Part shown: positions 1 through 6,811 of the stretch, piece by piece
Numbering within the stretch: position 1 is the stretch's first letter
Layout of the letters: each line of letters begins with the position of its first letter
Assembly: GCA_903918125.1 (NCBI GenBank)
Contig: CAIXDB010000151.1
Location: 1-8,493 of the forward strand
Length of the DNA: 8,493 bases
Reading direction: 5' to 3'
From: an uncultured bacterium
Lineage (GTDB): Bacteria > Patescibacteria > Paceibacteria > UBA9973 > Zambryskibacteraceae
Position numbers and translations under genes: made by a program
Notes under the pieces: generated by a model
What the model was told of the DNA's origin: nothing
The model's database searches: none
Seen by the model: the letters and a program-made list of their open reading frames with translations, nothing else

Positions 1-1
1 A

Positions 2-160
2 TCGACCATACCGCGTAATTTACCTATACCAGGGCGTGAGTTGAAAGGTATTTATTTTGCGATGGACTTTTTGAAACAGCAAAATAAAAATAACCAATTT
101 TATTATATGGAATTTTCACCAAAGTGCGGTATACTGGGAAAATGTCTGATGATATCGTGA
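2..160 (+). pseudogene. gltD: Truncated glutamate synthase small subunit (GltD) fragment
   Basis: The frame starting at base 2 is open from the window edge. It reads [20 protein letters not shown] and then MDFLKQQNK, which matches a conserved stretch in the middle of GltD-type NAD(P)H oxidoreductases (usual pattern PRDLPxPGRELKGxHFAMxFL, between the FAD- and NADPH-binding parts). A full GltD continues for roughly 200 more residues, including a second GxGGGDTG-like nucleotide motif. Here the match ends at about base 92, followed by about 20 unrelated residues from AT-rich DNA and a TGA at 158-160, inside the next gene. In the intact enzyme this subunit oxidises NADPH and passes electrons to the large subunit. 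The fragment has lost most of the NADPH-binding region, so it is probably a relic. The upstream part lies outside the window. A frameshifted copy or an assembly join are alternatives. The family match is by eye but distinctive. Confidence 0.62.
130..135 (+). promoter_or_regulatory. -10 box (TATACT) of the ABC exporter operon
   Basis: TATACT matches the sigma-70 -10 consensus at five of six positions and lies in AT-rich DNA. Six bases separate it from the ATG at 142, so initiation at the usual distance would fall on or next to the start codon, giving a leaderless mRNA. I see no good -35 at 16-18 bases upstream. The same GTATACTG octamer recurs before the cupin and ZIP genes. Confidence 0.55.
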
Positions 161-1887
161 ACATTCCGCCGGAAAGTTTGCTTGGGTTACTGCGACGATA
201 CGCGGGGATTATTACTGCGCTTGTGGTGCTCACCATCGTGGCGAGCGGACTGACCGTCGTCGTGCCGAAAATTATTGCGGGGGCTATCGACTCGTATGCC
301 AAAGGTGGATTTAATCTCGAGAGTTTGATTGTCGAATTTTCCGTCATTGCCGGACTGATTTTTATATTTACCTACGCGCAAAACGTCGTGCAGGTCTACG
401 CCTCCGAACGAGTGGCGCGCGATATGCGCAACGACATCACGGCCAAAATTTCCGTTCAGCCGTTTGCCTACATCGAAAAAATGACGCCGGCGAAACTTCT
501 GACCAACCTGACCTCCGACGTCGACGCGGTCAAAATGTTTGTCTCGACCGCGGTGTCGTCCATGATTTCGTCGGTCGTGCTCATCATCGCCGTGTCGGCA
601 CTGCTCCTGACCATCGACTGGAAACTCGGACTGACGGTGCTCACGGTCATTCCGATCATCGGCGGAACCTTTTATGTCGTGCTCACACGCGTGCGCAAAC
701 TGTTCGTCAAATCGCAGGAGGCGATCGACTGGCTGAACAAAGTCATCAGTGAAAGTATTCTCGGCTCCGCGCTCATCCGTTTGCTCAACTCGCATGACGC
801 CGAGTATGCCAAATTTGTCGACGCCAACGCCGAGGCGAAAAAAATCAGTTTGGAAATTCTCGCATGGTTTGCCGGTCTCATTCCCATTATCACCTTTTTC
901 ACGAACCTCGCCATGCTCGCCATCGTGCTCCTCGGTGGACATTTTGTTATCCAAGGCACAATGACGCTCGGCAACTTCACCGCGTTCAATACGTATCTCG
1001 CCATCTTGATTTTCCCGATCATGATTATCGGTTTCATGAGCAATGTCGTGGCACAGGCGCAGGCGTCGTACGGTCGCATCCTGCAAGTGTTGAACGCACC
1101 GGTGGAGAAAAAAACCGGCGGGGTCAAAGCGCAGTTGCGCGGAGATATGGAAGTGAAAAATTTGTCGGTCATGTTCGGCGAAAAATACGCATTGAAAAAT
1201 GTGTCGTTCAGTATTCGCGCGGGAAGCAAAACGGCGGTCATCGGTCCGACGGCTGCGGGCAAAACACAACTTTTGTACGCGCTCACCGGGTTGCTTGAGC
1301 CGTCCGAAGGCGAGATTTTCTTTGACGGGAAGGAGGTCAACGAATACGACAAAGCGAGCCTGCACAGCCAAGTCGGGTTTGTCTTTCAGGACAGCGTGAT
1401 GTTCAACTTAACGCTCCGCGAGAACATCGCTTTCAGCAACACGGTCAAGGATGAGGACATCGAGAAAGCGATACAGACGGCCGAACTCCGCGATTTCATT
1501 GACGCACTTCCGCAAGGACTCGACACGATTGTTTCCGAGCGCGGAACGTCGCTCTCCGGCGGACAGAAACAGCGCATCATGCTTGCGCGTGCACTGGCGC
1601 TCAACCCGCGCGTGCTTCTGCTCGACGACTTCACGGCGCGCGTCGATGCGAACACGGAGGGGAAAATTTTGAAAAATTTGTCGACGAACTATCCGGAGCT
1701 GACGCTCGTGTCCGTGACGCAGAAAATTTCATCCATCGAACACTACGACCAGATCGTCCTGCTCATGGAAGGTGAACTGCTTGCGGTCGGCACGCACGAG
1801 GAACTTCTGCGCACGTCGCCGGAGTATGTGCAGATTTGGGAATCGCAAAAAAGTACGAATCAATACGAAACACATAACGATGCATAA
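142..1887 (+). CDS. ABC exporter half-transporter, degenerate-site subunit (MdlA/TM287-like)
   Basis: This is a 581-residue fused membrane and ATPase protein of the type IV (MsbA-like) ABC exporter family, expected to sit in the cytoplasmic membrane and export lipids, peptides or drugs; the substrate cannot be read from sequence. Six hydrophobic helices lie near residues 22-41, 62-84, 137-157, 161-182, 246-274 and 285-307. The nucleotide-binding domain follows, with Walker A GPTAAGKT (368-375), signature LSGGQ (471-475) and Walker B VLLLD ending at D495. The catalytic Glu position is Asp (D496) and the switch-loop His is Gln (Q527, in SVTQK). These changes mark the non-hydrolysing half of a heterodimer whose partner is the next gene. 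ATG 142 is preferred over the in-frame GTG at 124 because the -10 box lies between them. The first helix begins about 20 residues in, as usual. Its last 8 bases overlap the partner's proposed start. Confidence 0.93.
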   Translation: MSDDIVNIPPESLLGLLRRYAGIITALVVLTIVASGLTVVVPKIIAGAIDSYAKGGFNLESLIVEFSVIAGLIFIFTYAQNVVQVYASERVARDMRNDITAKISVQPFAYIEKMTPAKLLTNLTSDVDAVKMFVSTAVSSMISSVVLIIAVSALLLTIDWKLGLTVLTVIPIIGGTFYVVLTRVRKLFVKSQEAIDWLNKVISESILGSALIRLLNSHDAEYAKFVDANAEAKKISLEILAWFAGLIPIITFFTNLAMLAIVLLGGHFVIQGTMTLGNFTAFNTYLAILIFPIMIIGFMSNVVAQAQASYGRILQVLNAPVEKKTGGVKAQLRGDMEVKNLSVMFGEKYALKNVSFSIRAGSKTAVIGPTAAGKTQLLYALTGLLEPSEGEIFFDGKEVNEYDKASLHSQVGFVFQDSVMFNLTLRENIAFSNTVKDEDIEKAIQTAELRDFIDALPQGLDTIVSERGTSLSGGQKQRIMLARALALNPRVLLLDDFTARVDANTEGKILKNLSTNYPELTLVSVTQKISSIEHYDQIVLLMEGELLAVGTHEELLRTSPEYVQIWESQKSTNQYETHNDA

Positions 1888-3691
1888 CATGATAAATTAT
1901 TCCCTCACAAAAACAGACATCGAGAAGGAAAAAAATAAAGGCGTGTTGTCGACGGCCTGGAAACGTCTCGTGCCTTTGATGAAGGAGGAGGGCGGTGCGG
2001 TGACGCTGGCGATTTTTGCCATCGTGGTCAATGCCGGGTCGACGCTTGTCGTGCCACTCATCATTGCGCACATTGTCGACACGTTTCTCGTCACCAAAAA
2101 TTTTCATGGCGTGGAAGTGTTTTCCGTTTGGTTGTTTCTGGTCTTTCTCGCGGGGCTCATCGCGAGCTATGTGCAGGTCAAAGCCATGGGTGGCGTCGGT
2201 CGGCGACTACTTTTCAACTTGCGCAACAAAATTTTTACAAAACTGCAGGAGTTGCCGGTGGCGTTTTTCAGTCAGAACAAAGCGGGCGATCTCATTTCGC
2301 GCATCAACAACGATACCGACAAGTTGAACCAATTTTTCTCACAAGCGCTCATGCAGTTTGTCAGCAATATCATGCTCATCGCCGGTACCGGCGTGTTCCT
2401 GCTCGTTATCAATGTGAAACTCGGCGCAATCGCACTCGTGCCGGCGGTCGTCGCACTCGTCGTCACGCAACTTCTTTCGCCGTGGGTCAAGCGCACCAGT
2501 TTGAAAAGTTTACGCACGCTCGGCGCAATGTCTGGCGAGATTCAGGAAAGCATCAACAACTTTAAAGTCATCGTGGCGTTCAATCGTCTCGATTATTTCC
2601 GCAACAAGTTTAGAGAGGCGAACGAGACAAACTATTCCGCGTCTGTTTCGGCTGGTGTGGCAAGCAACATTTTCAACCCGCTGTACGTGCTCGCGTCATC
2701 CCTCGCGCAACTCGCTGTGCTCGCCTTCGGTATTTATCTTATTTCAACGGGACACTTTACAGTTGGTTTGCTCATCGGTTTCTTGCTGTACGTCAACAAT
2801 TTCTACATGCCACTTCGTCAGCTCGCTTCAGTCTGGCCGTCGCTTCAGCTCGCGCTCGCCGGACTCGACCGTATCTCGGAAGTGCTCGCACTCGAGTCGA
2901 ACGTCACAACCATGACCGCACTTCCCAGTGCCGAAGTTGCCGTGGCGTCTGCGACACGTTCCTCTTCCGAAGTTGCAGTTATGGAATTCAAAAATGTTCA
3001 CTTCGCGTATATCGAAGGTAAGGATGTGTTGAAAAATGTGAACGTCACACTTGAACGTGGCAAAACGTACGCACTCGTCGGACCGACGGGCGGTGGCAAA
3101 ACGACCACGGCGTCGCTCGCGGCGCGACTGTACGACCCGACGGCCGGCACGGTGTTTCTCGAGGGAAAAGACATCCGCACGTACACGCCGGCGGAGCGCG
3201 TGAAGAAAATCGGTTTCATTTTGCAGGAGCCGTTTCTTTTCAGCGGTACGGTGCGAGAAAATATTTTGTACGGCAACGAAGAATTTCAAAAACACACAAA
3301 CGATGAACTTGCCGACGTGTTGAAAAAAGCAAACCTGACGGAACTTTTGTCGCGATTTTCCGACGGCTTAGACACACGCGTGGTGTCGAGTGGTGAAGCG
3401 GTGTCACTCGGGCAAAAACAGCTCATCGCGTTCATCCGCGCCACACTGCGCAACCCGGACATTTTGATTCTCGACGAAGCCACGGCAAACATCGACACGG
3501 TCACGGAACAATTGCTCGAGGAAATTATCAAAAAACTTCCGCCGACCACGACGAAAGTCATCATCGCCCATCGTCTCAACACCATCGAAAACGCCGACAG
3601 CATTTTCTTCGTCAACGCCGGTACGGTGACCGAAGCTGGTTCGATGCAACACGCCGTCGACATGCTTCTGCACGGCAAGCGCGAAAGCTAG
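1880..3691 (+). CDS. ABC exporter half-transporter, consensus-site subunit (MdlB/TM288-like)
   Basis: This 603-residue partner of the preceding protein has the same design. Hydrophobic helices lie near residues 40-62, 81-102, 153-178, 181-200, 268-288 and 293-313, then an ATPase domain with Walker A GPTGGGKT (401-408), Walker B ILILDE with catalytic E533, and switch His H564 (IIAHR). Its signature motif is VSLGQ (508-512) instead of LSGGQ. Pairing this defect with the first subunit's Walker B and switch-loop defects gives one dead and one active ATP site, as in TM287/288, LmrCD and MdlAB. The ATG at 1880 overlaps the upstream stop region (ATGCATAA), implying translational coupling; a second ATG at 1889, one base after that stop, is an equally possible start. 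The frame stays open upstream to about 1772, but that part only shadows the first gene. A short internal duplication lies in the linker at residues 350-368. Confidence 0.93.
   Translation: MHNMINYSLTKTDIEKEKNKGVLSTAWKRLVPLMKEEGGAVTLAIFAIVVNAGSTLVVPLIIAHIVDTFLVTKNFHGVEVFSVWLFLVFLAGLIASYVQVKAMGGVGRRLLFNLRNKIFTKLQELPVAFFSQNKAGDLISRINNDTDKLNQFFSQALMQFVSNIMLIAGTGVFLLVINVKLGAIALVPAVVALVVTQLLSPWVKRTSLKSLRTLGAMSGEIQESINNFKVIVAFNRLDYFRNKFREANETNYSASVSAGVASNIFNPLYVLASSLAQLAVLAFGIYLISTGHFTVGLLIGFLLYVNNFYMPLRQLASVWPSLQLALAGLDRISEVLALESNVTTMTALPSAEVAVASATRSSSEVAVMEFKNVHFAYIEGKDVLKNVNVTLERGKTYALVGPTGGGKTTTASLAARLYDPTAGTVFLEGKDIRTYTPAERVKKIGFILQEPFLFSGTVRENILYGNEEFQKHTNDELADVLKKANLTELLSRFSDGLDTRVVSSGEAVSLGQKQLIAFIRATLRNPDILILDEATANIDTVTEQLLEEIIKKLPPTTTKVIIAHRLNTIENADSIFFVNAGTVTEAGSMQHAVDMLLHGKRES
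2931..2979 (+). repeat. Short direct duplication in the interdomain linker of the second ABC subunit
   Basis: CCGAAGTTGCCGT at 2931-2943 recurs as CCGAAGTTGCAGT at 2967-2979, 36 bases later and in frame. It encodes two EVAV segments 12 residues apart. The stretch lies between the last membrane helix and the ATPase domain, where length varies among exporters. A slipped-strand duplication is the simplest explanation. Confidence 0.45.
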
Positions 3692-3699
3692 AGGTGGTG

Positions 3700-3705
3700 T
3701 ATACT
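3700..3705 (+). promoter_or_regulatory. -10 box (TATACT) of the cupin gene
   Basis: TATACT within GTATACTG, preceded directly by TG, lies 9 bases after the ABC operon stop and 31 bases before the cupin ATG. The predicted leader is about 25 bases, AT-rich, with no Shine-Dalgarno. No convincing -35 is visible. Confidence 0.5.
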
Positions 3706-3736
3706 GAGCACAACTATTACTCGGTAATAAAAAAAT

Positions 3737-4132
3737 ATGTCATACACAAAAAATATCGTCCAAGCGACGGAGGACAATACAAATTTTCGCACCGTTCTGT
3801 TTACCGGCGAAAAAAGTCAGCTCGTGGTTATGAACGTGCCGGCTGGTGGCGAAGTCGGCGAGGAAGTGCATCATCATGTCGAGCAAACATTGTTTTTTCA
3901 AAGCGGCAACGGCAAAGCGATTCTCGACGATATCGAAACCCCAGTCGGCGCGGGCGATGTCGTGGTGGTCACGCCTGGTACGAAACATAATTTTCTGAAC
4001 ACCGGCGCGGAGGATCTCAAAATTTTCACCGTGTACGCCCCGGCAAACCACATCGACGGTCGCATTCACGTGACGAAAGCCGACGCGGATGCCGACCTCG
4101 CCGACGAAGCATTTGGCGATGCAGTGCAATAG
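3737..4132 (+). CDS. Single-domain cupin protein
   Basis: This 131-residue protein is a compact beta-barrel cupin (Cupin_2 type), probably cytoplasmic with no signal peptide. Cupin motif 1 is at residues 41-59 (GEEVHHHVEQ, ending at SGNG). Motif 2 is at 73-88 (GDVVVVTPGTKHNFLN), matching G-x5-P-x-G-x2-H-x3-N exactly. Likely metal ligands are E43 or H47, H45, Q50 and H84; the exact set is inferred by alignment with EEVHxDVDQ-type cupins. The C-terminal YAPANHIDGRIHVTKADAD segment matches relatives ending YAPPEHxxGTVHKTKA. Small cupins of this kind are mostly uncharacterised; some bind Mn, Fe or Zn and act as isomerases, dioxygenases or sugar-binding proteins. No substrate can be assigned. The gene has its own promoter just after the ABC operon, so it may be transcribed both independently and by read-through. 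Confidence 0.88.
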   Translation: MSYTKNIVQATEDNTNFRTVLFTGEKSQLVVMNVPAGGEVGEEVHHHVEQTLFFQSGNGKAILDDIETPVGAGDVVVVTPGTKHNFLNTGAEDLKIFTVYAPANHIDGRIHVTKADADADLADEAFGDAVQ

Positions 4133-4151
4133 CCGTGCAACCTACTTGCAA
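4125..4151 (+). repeat. Three TGCAA repeats at exact 11-base spacing
   Basis: TGCAA begins at 4125, 4136 and 4147, spanning the cupin stop codon and the start of the gap before the MFS gene. The 11-base period is close to one turn of the helix, so all copies face the same side of the DNA. That would suit cooperative binding of a regulator of the MFS gene. The units are short and could be chance. Confidence 0.3.
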
Positions 4152-4186
4152 TTTTTTAAAAAATATGTTTTTATGGTGAAGGAATT

Positions 4187-4199
4187 TTCAGTTCCTGAA
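4187..4199 (+). promoter_or_regulatory. Short palindrome upstream of the MFS gene
   Basis: TTCAG-TTC-CTGAA is a perfect 5+5 dyad with a 3-base centre, 25 bases before the MFS start codon. It could be an operator half-site pair or a small hairpin in the leader. There is no T-run after it, so it is not a terminator. Confidence 0.25.
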
Positions 4200-4213
4200 T
4201 TCAAATTTTACAG

Positions 4214-4218
4214 AAAGG
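4214..4218 (+). promoter_or_regulatory. Shine-Dalgarno-like site of the MFS gene
   Basis: AAAGG, inside AGAAAGG, ends 6 bases before ATG 4225. It is the only start in the window with a recognisable purine-rich ribosome-binding site, and it supports this ATG. Confidence 0.5.
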
Positions 4219-4224
4219 CTCCCG

Positions 4225-5478
4225 ATGAATTTCTTGCGCAGAATCGCGCCCGCCATGCGGGGCAGAAACTTTCAGATTTATTTCTGGAGCCAGCTTGCCT
4301 CGTATATCGGCACCGGTCTCCAAGCGGTCACATTGAGTGCACTGGTGTATGAAATCACCGGACACTCCTCATACTGGGCATCGATGGTGATTTTTCTTGG
4401 CTTTGCGCCAAGTGCATTTCTTTGCCCGACACTCGGCGGTTTCATCGGCGACAGATATCCGGTGCGTATGATAATGTATGTCACTCAAACATCCGGTGCT
4501 CTGCTCGCATTGCTCTATGCCTACTTTGCTACGCACAACCCGCAACTCTGGCAGATGATAGTGTGCACGCTTACGAGCGCGCTTATCGCATCAGTTGATT
4601 CAATCGGTCGCCATAAACTTATGATGGAAATTGTGCCGAGCGAGCATGTCCCGTCGGCGCAAGCGTTGAACGGTGTGCTGATTACGACCGGATCGGTTAT
4701 CGGCGGTTCGCTTGTTGGTGTATCATTTGTGTTGTCGGGCGGATATGCCGGTGCGTTTGTTGCAAATGCTGGAAGTTTTGTGGCAGTGCTTGCGACCCTT
4801 CACATGATGACGTTGCGTCAAGTACAAACACACACTGAACCGGCATTTCGAATGTTACGACTCGGAGCTGAATACATTTTGTCCGAGAAATCATTACTTG
4901 CACAACTTGTGCTCTCCGGAATTTTTTCGGCAATCGGTTTCTCGTATCGCGGAATCTTGCCGGCAATGGCACGAGAAATTTACAATGTGCACACCAAACA
5001 AAACATTGCGTCGGTTGCCGGATATATTTCAGCAACAATAGCATTTGGTTCGGTTGTCGGAGGGTTCATGATTTCGGCGCATTCCGAAAAACTGGCGAAG
5101 GTATTGAGGCGATTTGTTCTCAGTGGTTCGCTCGTCATCGGCGTATCGTGGATTGTTATCCCCGTGATACATTCGTCGCTTCTCGGCATGCCGTTGATTT
5201 GTTTGTTCGGGGTCGGAGTGATATGCAGTATTCTGGCTCTGCGATCGAACGTCAAACAAACGGTCAAAATGAATCGACCGGATATGCTCGGCAGAGTCAT
5301 CGGTTTCGACTTTATGTTTTTCCATGGTGGCATGGCCACTGGCAATCTCGGCATCGGTGTCATCGCCGACCGTCTCGGTCTGTCGACGAGCATGCAACTC
5401 ATTGGCGTGCTCACGGTTCTCCTGACGATTTTTCTGTGCGTCATTTGGAAACGTATCCAACCCCCTCACTCGGTGTAA
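4225..5478 (+). CDS. MFS transporter, EntS/MFS_3-like exporter
   Basis: This 417-residue, very hydrophobic protein has about twelve membrane helices and no signal peptide, and is expected to be a proton-driven exporter in the cytoplasmic membrane. The start, LRRIAPAMRGRNFQIYFWSQ, resembles the R-N-F-x-x-Y-x-x-Q opening of the MFS_3 (transmembrane secretion effector, EntS-like) group. The loop after helix 2 holds the MFS motif A core, GGFIGDR (71-77). The segment around SIGRHKLMMEIVPSEHVPSA followed by ALNG matches this family's DxxxxPARQALLPELVP-x-ALN region. The second half has a weaker motif A copy (GVIADRLG). Relatives export siderophores or drugs; the substrate here is unknown. It differs from its neighbours in having a Shine-Dalgarno, flanking palindromes and a terminator-like hairpin over its stop, so it behaves as a self-contained unit and may have been acquired separately. 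A -35-like TTGCAA at 4146 has only a poor -10 partner (TTTTAT, 4169-4174). Confidence 0.88.
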   Translation: MNFLRRIAPAMRGRNFQIYFWSQLASYIGTGLQAVTLSALVYEITGHSSYWASMVIFLGFAPSAFLCPTLGGFIGDRYPVRMIMYVTQTSGALLALLYAYFATHNPQLWQMIVCTLTSALIASVDSIGRHKLMMEIVPSEHVPSAQALNGVLITTGSVIGGSLVGVSFVLSGGYAGAFVANAGSFVAVLATLHMMTLRQVQTHTEPAFRMLRLGAEYILSEKSLLAQLVLSGIFSAIGFSYRGILPAMAREIYNVHTKQNIASVAGYISATIAFGSVVGGFMISAHSEKLAKVLRRFVLSGSLVIGVSWIVIPVIHSSLLGMPLICLFGVGVICSILALRSNVKQTVKMNRPDMLGRVIGFDFMFFHGGMATGNLGIGVIADRLGLSTSMQLIGVLTVLLTIFLCVIWKRIQPPHSV

Positions 5479-5493
5479 CAACCGGTGAGGGGG
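5461..5493 (+). terminator. GC-rich hairpin over the MFS stop codon
   Basis: CCCCCTCAC (5461-5469) pairs perfectly with GTGAGGGGG (5485-5493). After a one-base bulge, CGG (5471-5473) pairs with CCG (5482-5484), closing an 8-base loop that contains the TAA stop (5476-5478). The stem is strong, but the bases after it (ATATTGTTGAC) are a poor U-tract. Intrinsic termination is likely but not certain; protecting the mRNA 3' end is an alternative. Confidence 0.6.
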
Positions 5494-5517
5494 ATATTGT
5501 TGACAGAAGATTAAAAC

Positions 5518-5542
5518 TTGAGGTGCCAAATTGGAACCTCAA
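5518..5542 (+). promoter_or_regulatory. 25-base palindrome between the MFS gene and rarA
   Basis: TTGAGGT (5518-5524) mirrors ACCTCAA (5536-5542), and CCAA mirrors TTGG around a central A at 5530. Only the pair 5525/5535 (G/A) breaks an otherwise perfect 25-base dyad. No T-run follows, so it fits a dimeric repressor's operator better than a terminator. It lies 34 bases before the proposed rarA -35 box. A second weak terminator for the MFS gene remains possible. Confidence 0.4.
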
Positions 5543-5576
5543 ATTAATACAGTTGGTCAGTGACTATTATTGAAAT

Positions 5577-5604
5577 TTGCACTCTGTTGTGGCGGGCGTA
5601 CAAT
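5577..5604 (+). promoter_or_regulatory. rarA promoter, predicted leaderless
   Basis: The -10 TACAAT (5599-5604) ends 6 bases before ATG 5611. A weak -35-like TTGCAC (5577-5582) sits 16 bases upstream of it. Transcription would start at or beside the start codon. No Shine-Dalgarno is present. Confidence 0.45.
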
Positions 5605-5610
5605 GTGCGC

Positions 5611-6807
5611 ATGGAACCGTTGGCGGCGAAAATTCGACCGAGGAATTTGAAGGAATTCATCGGACAGGAACATTTGGTGGGGGCGGGGAAGCCCTTGCGA
5701 ATTGCCGTGGAGAAAAAACATTTGTTTTCGTTCATTCTCTGGGGACCTCCGGGCGTGGGCAAGACGACACTTGCCCGGATTTATGCGCAGGCGCTTGACG
5801 CGGATTTCTACGAACTTTCCGCGGTGTCGGCGGGGAAGGATGATATTCGGAAAATTGTGGAGAAAAAAGTACCGGAAGTGTCAAGGACTGCCCTTGACAT
5901 GCGAAGTCAAATGTCAAAGGCAGTCTTTGACACGAAACCCAAGATTCTCTTTCTCGACGAAATCCATCGTTTCAATAAAAGTCAGCAGGATTTTCTCCTA
6001 CCATATGTCGAGTCCGGCGTTCTGACACTCATCGGTGCGACGACGGAAAACCCGAGTTTCGAAGTCATCGCGCCACTTCTGTCGCGTTGCCGCGTGTTTG
6101 TGTTGAACGAATTTTCGGCGAGCGAAATGAAAGCGATCATCGCGCGTGTAGAGAAAACGCAAAAAATAAAAATCGACGCCGAGTCGCGCGAGTGGCTCAC
6201 AGGTATGGCGAACGGCGACGCACGCCAAGCGGTGGCGATGCTCGAAGCGACGCTTCACTTGTATGGCACGATTTCTGTCGAGCATTTGAAGGAAACGCTG
6301 CAATCGAAATTTCTCCGCTACGACAAAAAAGGCGAGGAGCACTACAACACCATTTCGGCCTTCATAAAAAGCATGCGTGCAAGCCAGCCCGATGCCGCAC
6401 TCTATTATATGTGTCGGATGATTGACGCCGGCGAGGATCCGAAATTTATCGCCCGACGCATGGTTGTGTTTGCAAGTGAGGATGTGGGTCTGGCTCAACC
6501 GACGGCACTTGTGGTGGCGAACGCTGTGTTCCGCGCGGTTGAGACAATCGGCTTGCCGGAATGCGCCGAAAATTTGGCACATGGTGTGGTGTATCTTGCG
6601 CAGGCAAAAAAGGATCGCTCGGCATACGACGCATATCTCGCTGCCATGTCCGACGTGAAAAAATTTGGCAACCTGCCCGTCCCGCTCGCCATCCGCAACC
6701 CGGTCACGAAACTGATGAAAGATCTCGACTACGGCGCGGGCTATGAAAAGTACACCGCCGAAAGTTTGCTGCCCGAAAAATTGAAGCATCAAAAATATTT
6801 AAAATAA
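5611..6807 (+). CDS. rarA: Replication-associated recombination protein A (RarA/MgsA), AAA+ ATPase
   Basis: This 398-residue cytoplasmic AAA+ ATPase is related to clamp-loader subunits and to RuvB. In its family (bacterial RarA/MgsA, eukaryotic WRNIP1/Mgs1) the protein works as a tetramer at stalled replication forks and primer-template ends, often with SSB. Visible motifs are the opening MEPLAAKIRPRNLKEFIGQE, Walker A GPPGVGKT (45-52), Walker B ILFLDEIH with D116 and E117, sensor 1 GATTENPSF (142-150) and arginine finger R159 in LLSRC. The C-terminal oligomerisation domain ends with the typical NPVTKLMKDLDYGAGYEKY. ATG 5611 is chosen because family members start at this point; an in-frame GTG at 5560 would add 17 unconserved residues and lies upstream of the promoter. 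Between the conserved IRKIVEKK and ILFLDEIH the protein has about 15 more residues than E. coli RarA by my alignment, coinciding with a palindromic DNA element. Confidence 0.95.
   Translation: MEPLAAKIRPRNLKEFIGQEHLVGAGKPLRIAVEKKHLFSFILWGPPGVGKTTLARIYAQALDADFYELSAVSAGKDDIRKIVEKKVPEVSRTALDMRSQMSKAVFDTKPKILFLDEIHRFNKSQQDFLLPYVESGVLTLIGATTENPSFEVIAPLLSRCRVFVLNEFSASEMKAIIARVEKTQKIKIDAESREWLTGMANGDARQAVAMLEATLHLYGTISVEHLKETLQSKFLRYDKKGEEHYNTISAFIKSMRASQPDAALYYMCRMIDAGEDPKFIARRMVVFASEDVGLAQPTALVVANAVFRAVETIGLPECAENLAHGVVYLAQAKKDRSAYDAYLAAMSDVKKFGNLPVPLAIRNPVTKLMKDLDYGAGYEKYTAESLLPEKLKHQKYLK
5878..5933 (+). repeat. Palindromic double-hairpin element inside rarA
   Basis: Bases 5879-5899 form a perfect 8-bp hairpin (TGTCAAGG, loop ACTGC, CCTTGACA). 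Bases 5912-5932 form a second perfect 8-bp hairpin (TGTCAAAG, loop GCAGT, CTTTGACA). The two loops are exact reverse complements. The halves also pair with each other: 5878-5900 against 5911-5933 gives 21 Watson-Crick pairs, one G-T and one mismatch, around a 10-base spacer. The element is translated in frame as two similar heptapeptides, SRTALDM and SKAVFDT. It sits just before Walker B, where the protein is longer than relatives. It resembles mobile palindromic elements that insert into genes, such as Rickettsia RPEs, but no copy number can be judged from one window. Confidence 0.7.
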
Positions 6808-6811
6808 AAAT

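Noticed and set aside
124..141. GTG start extending the first ABC subunit by 6 residues
   Set aside because: It would place the -10 box inside the coding region and has no Shine-Dalgarno; ATG 142 fits the promoter.
187..1371. Long minus-strand open frame opposite the first ABC gene
   Set aside because: It mirrors a clearly conserved gene, its product is rich in His, Arg and Asp without domain features, and it has no promoter. Such antisense frames follow from the codon bias of the real gene.
5500..5528. Perfect TTGACA -35 hexamer after the MFS hairpin
   Set aside because: No -10-like sequence occurs 15-19 bases downstream.
5560..5610. GTG start extending RarA by 17 residues
   Set aside because: The extension is not family-like and lies over the -35/-10 promoter; conserved homology begins at ATG 5611.
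5894..5955. TTGACA copies inside the rarA palindrome as -35 boxes of internal promoters
   Set aside because: Neither strand shows a -10-like hexamer at 16-18 bases from the copies I tested; the matches follow from the palindrome itself.
5998..6792. Minus-strand open frame opposite rarA
   Set aside because: It lies wholly within the conserved RarA coding sequence and has no recognisable motifs.
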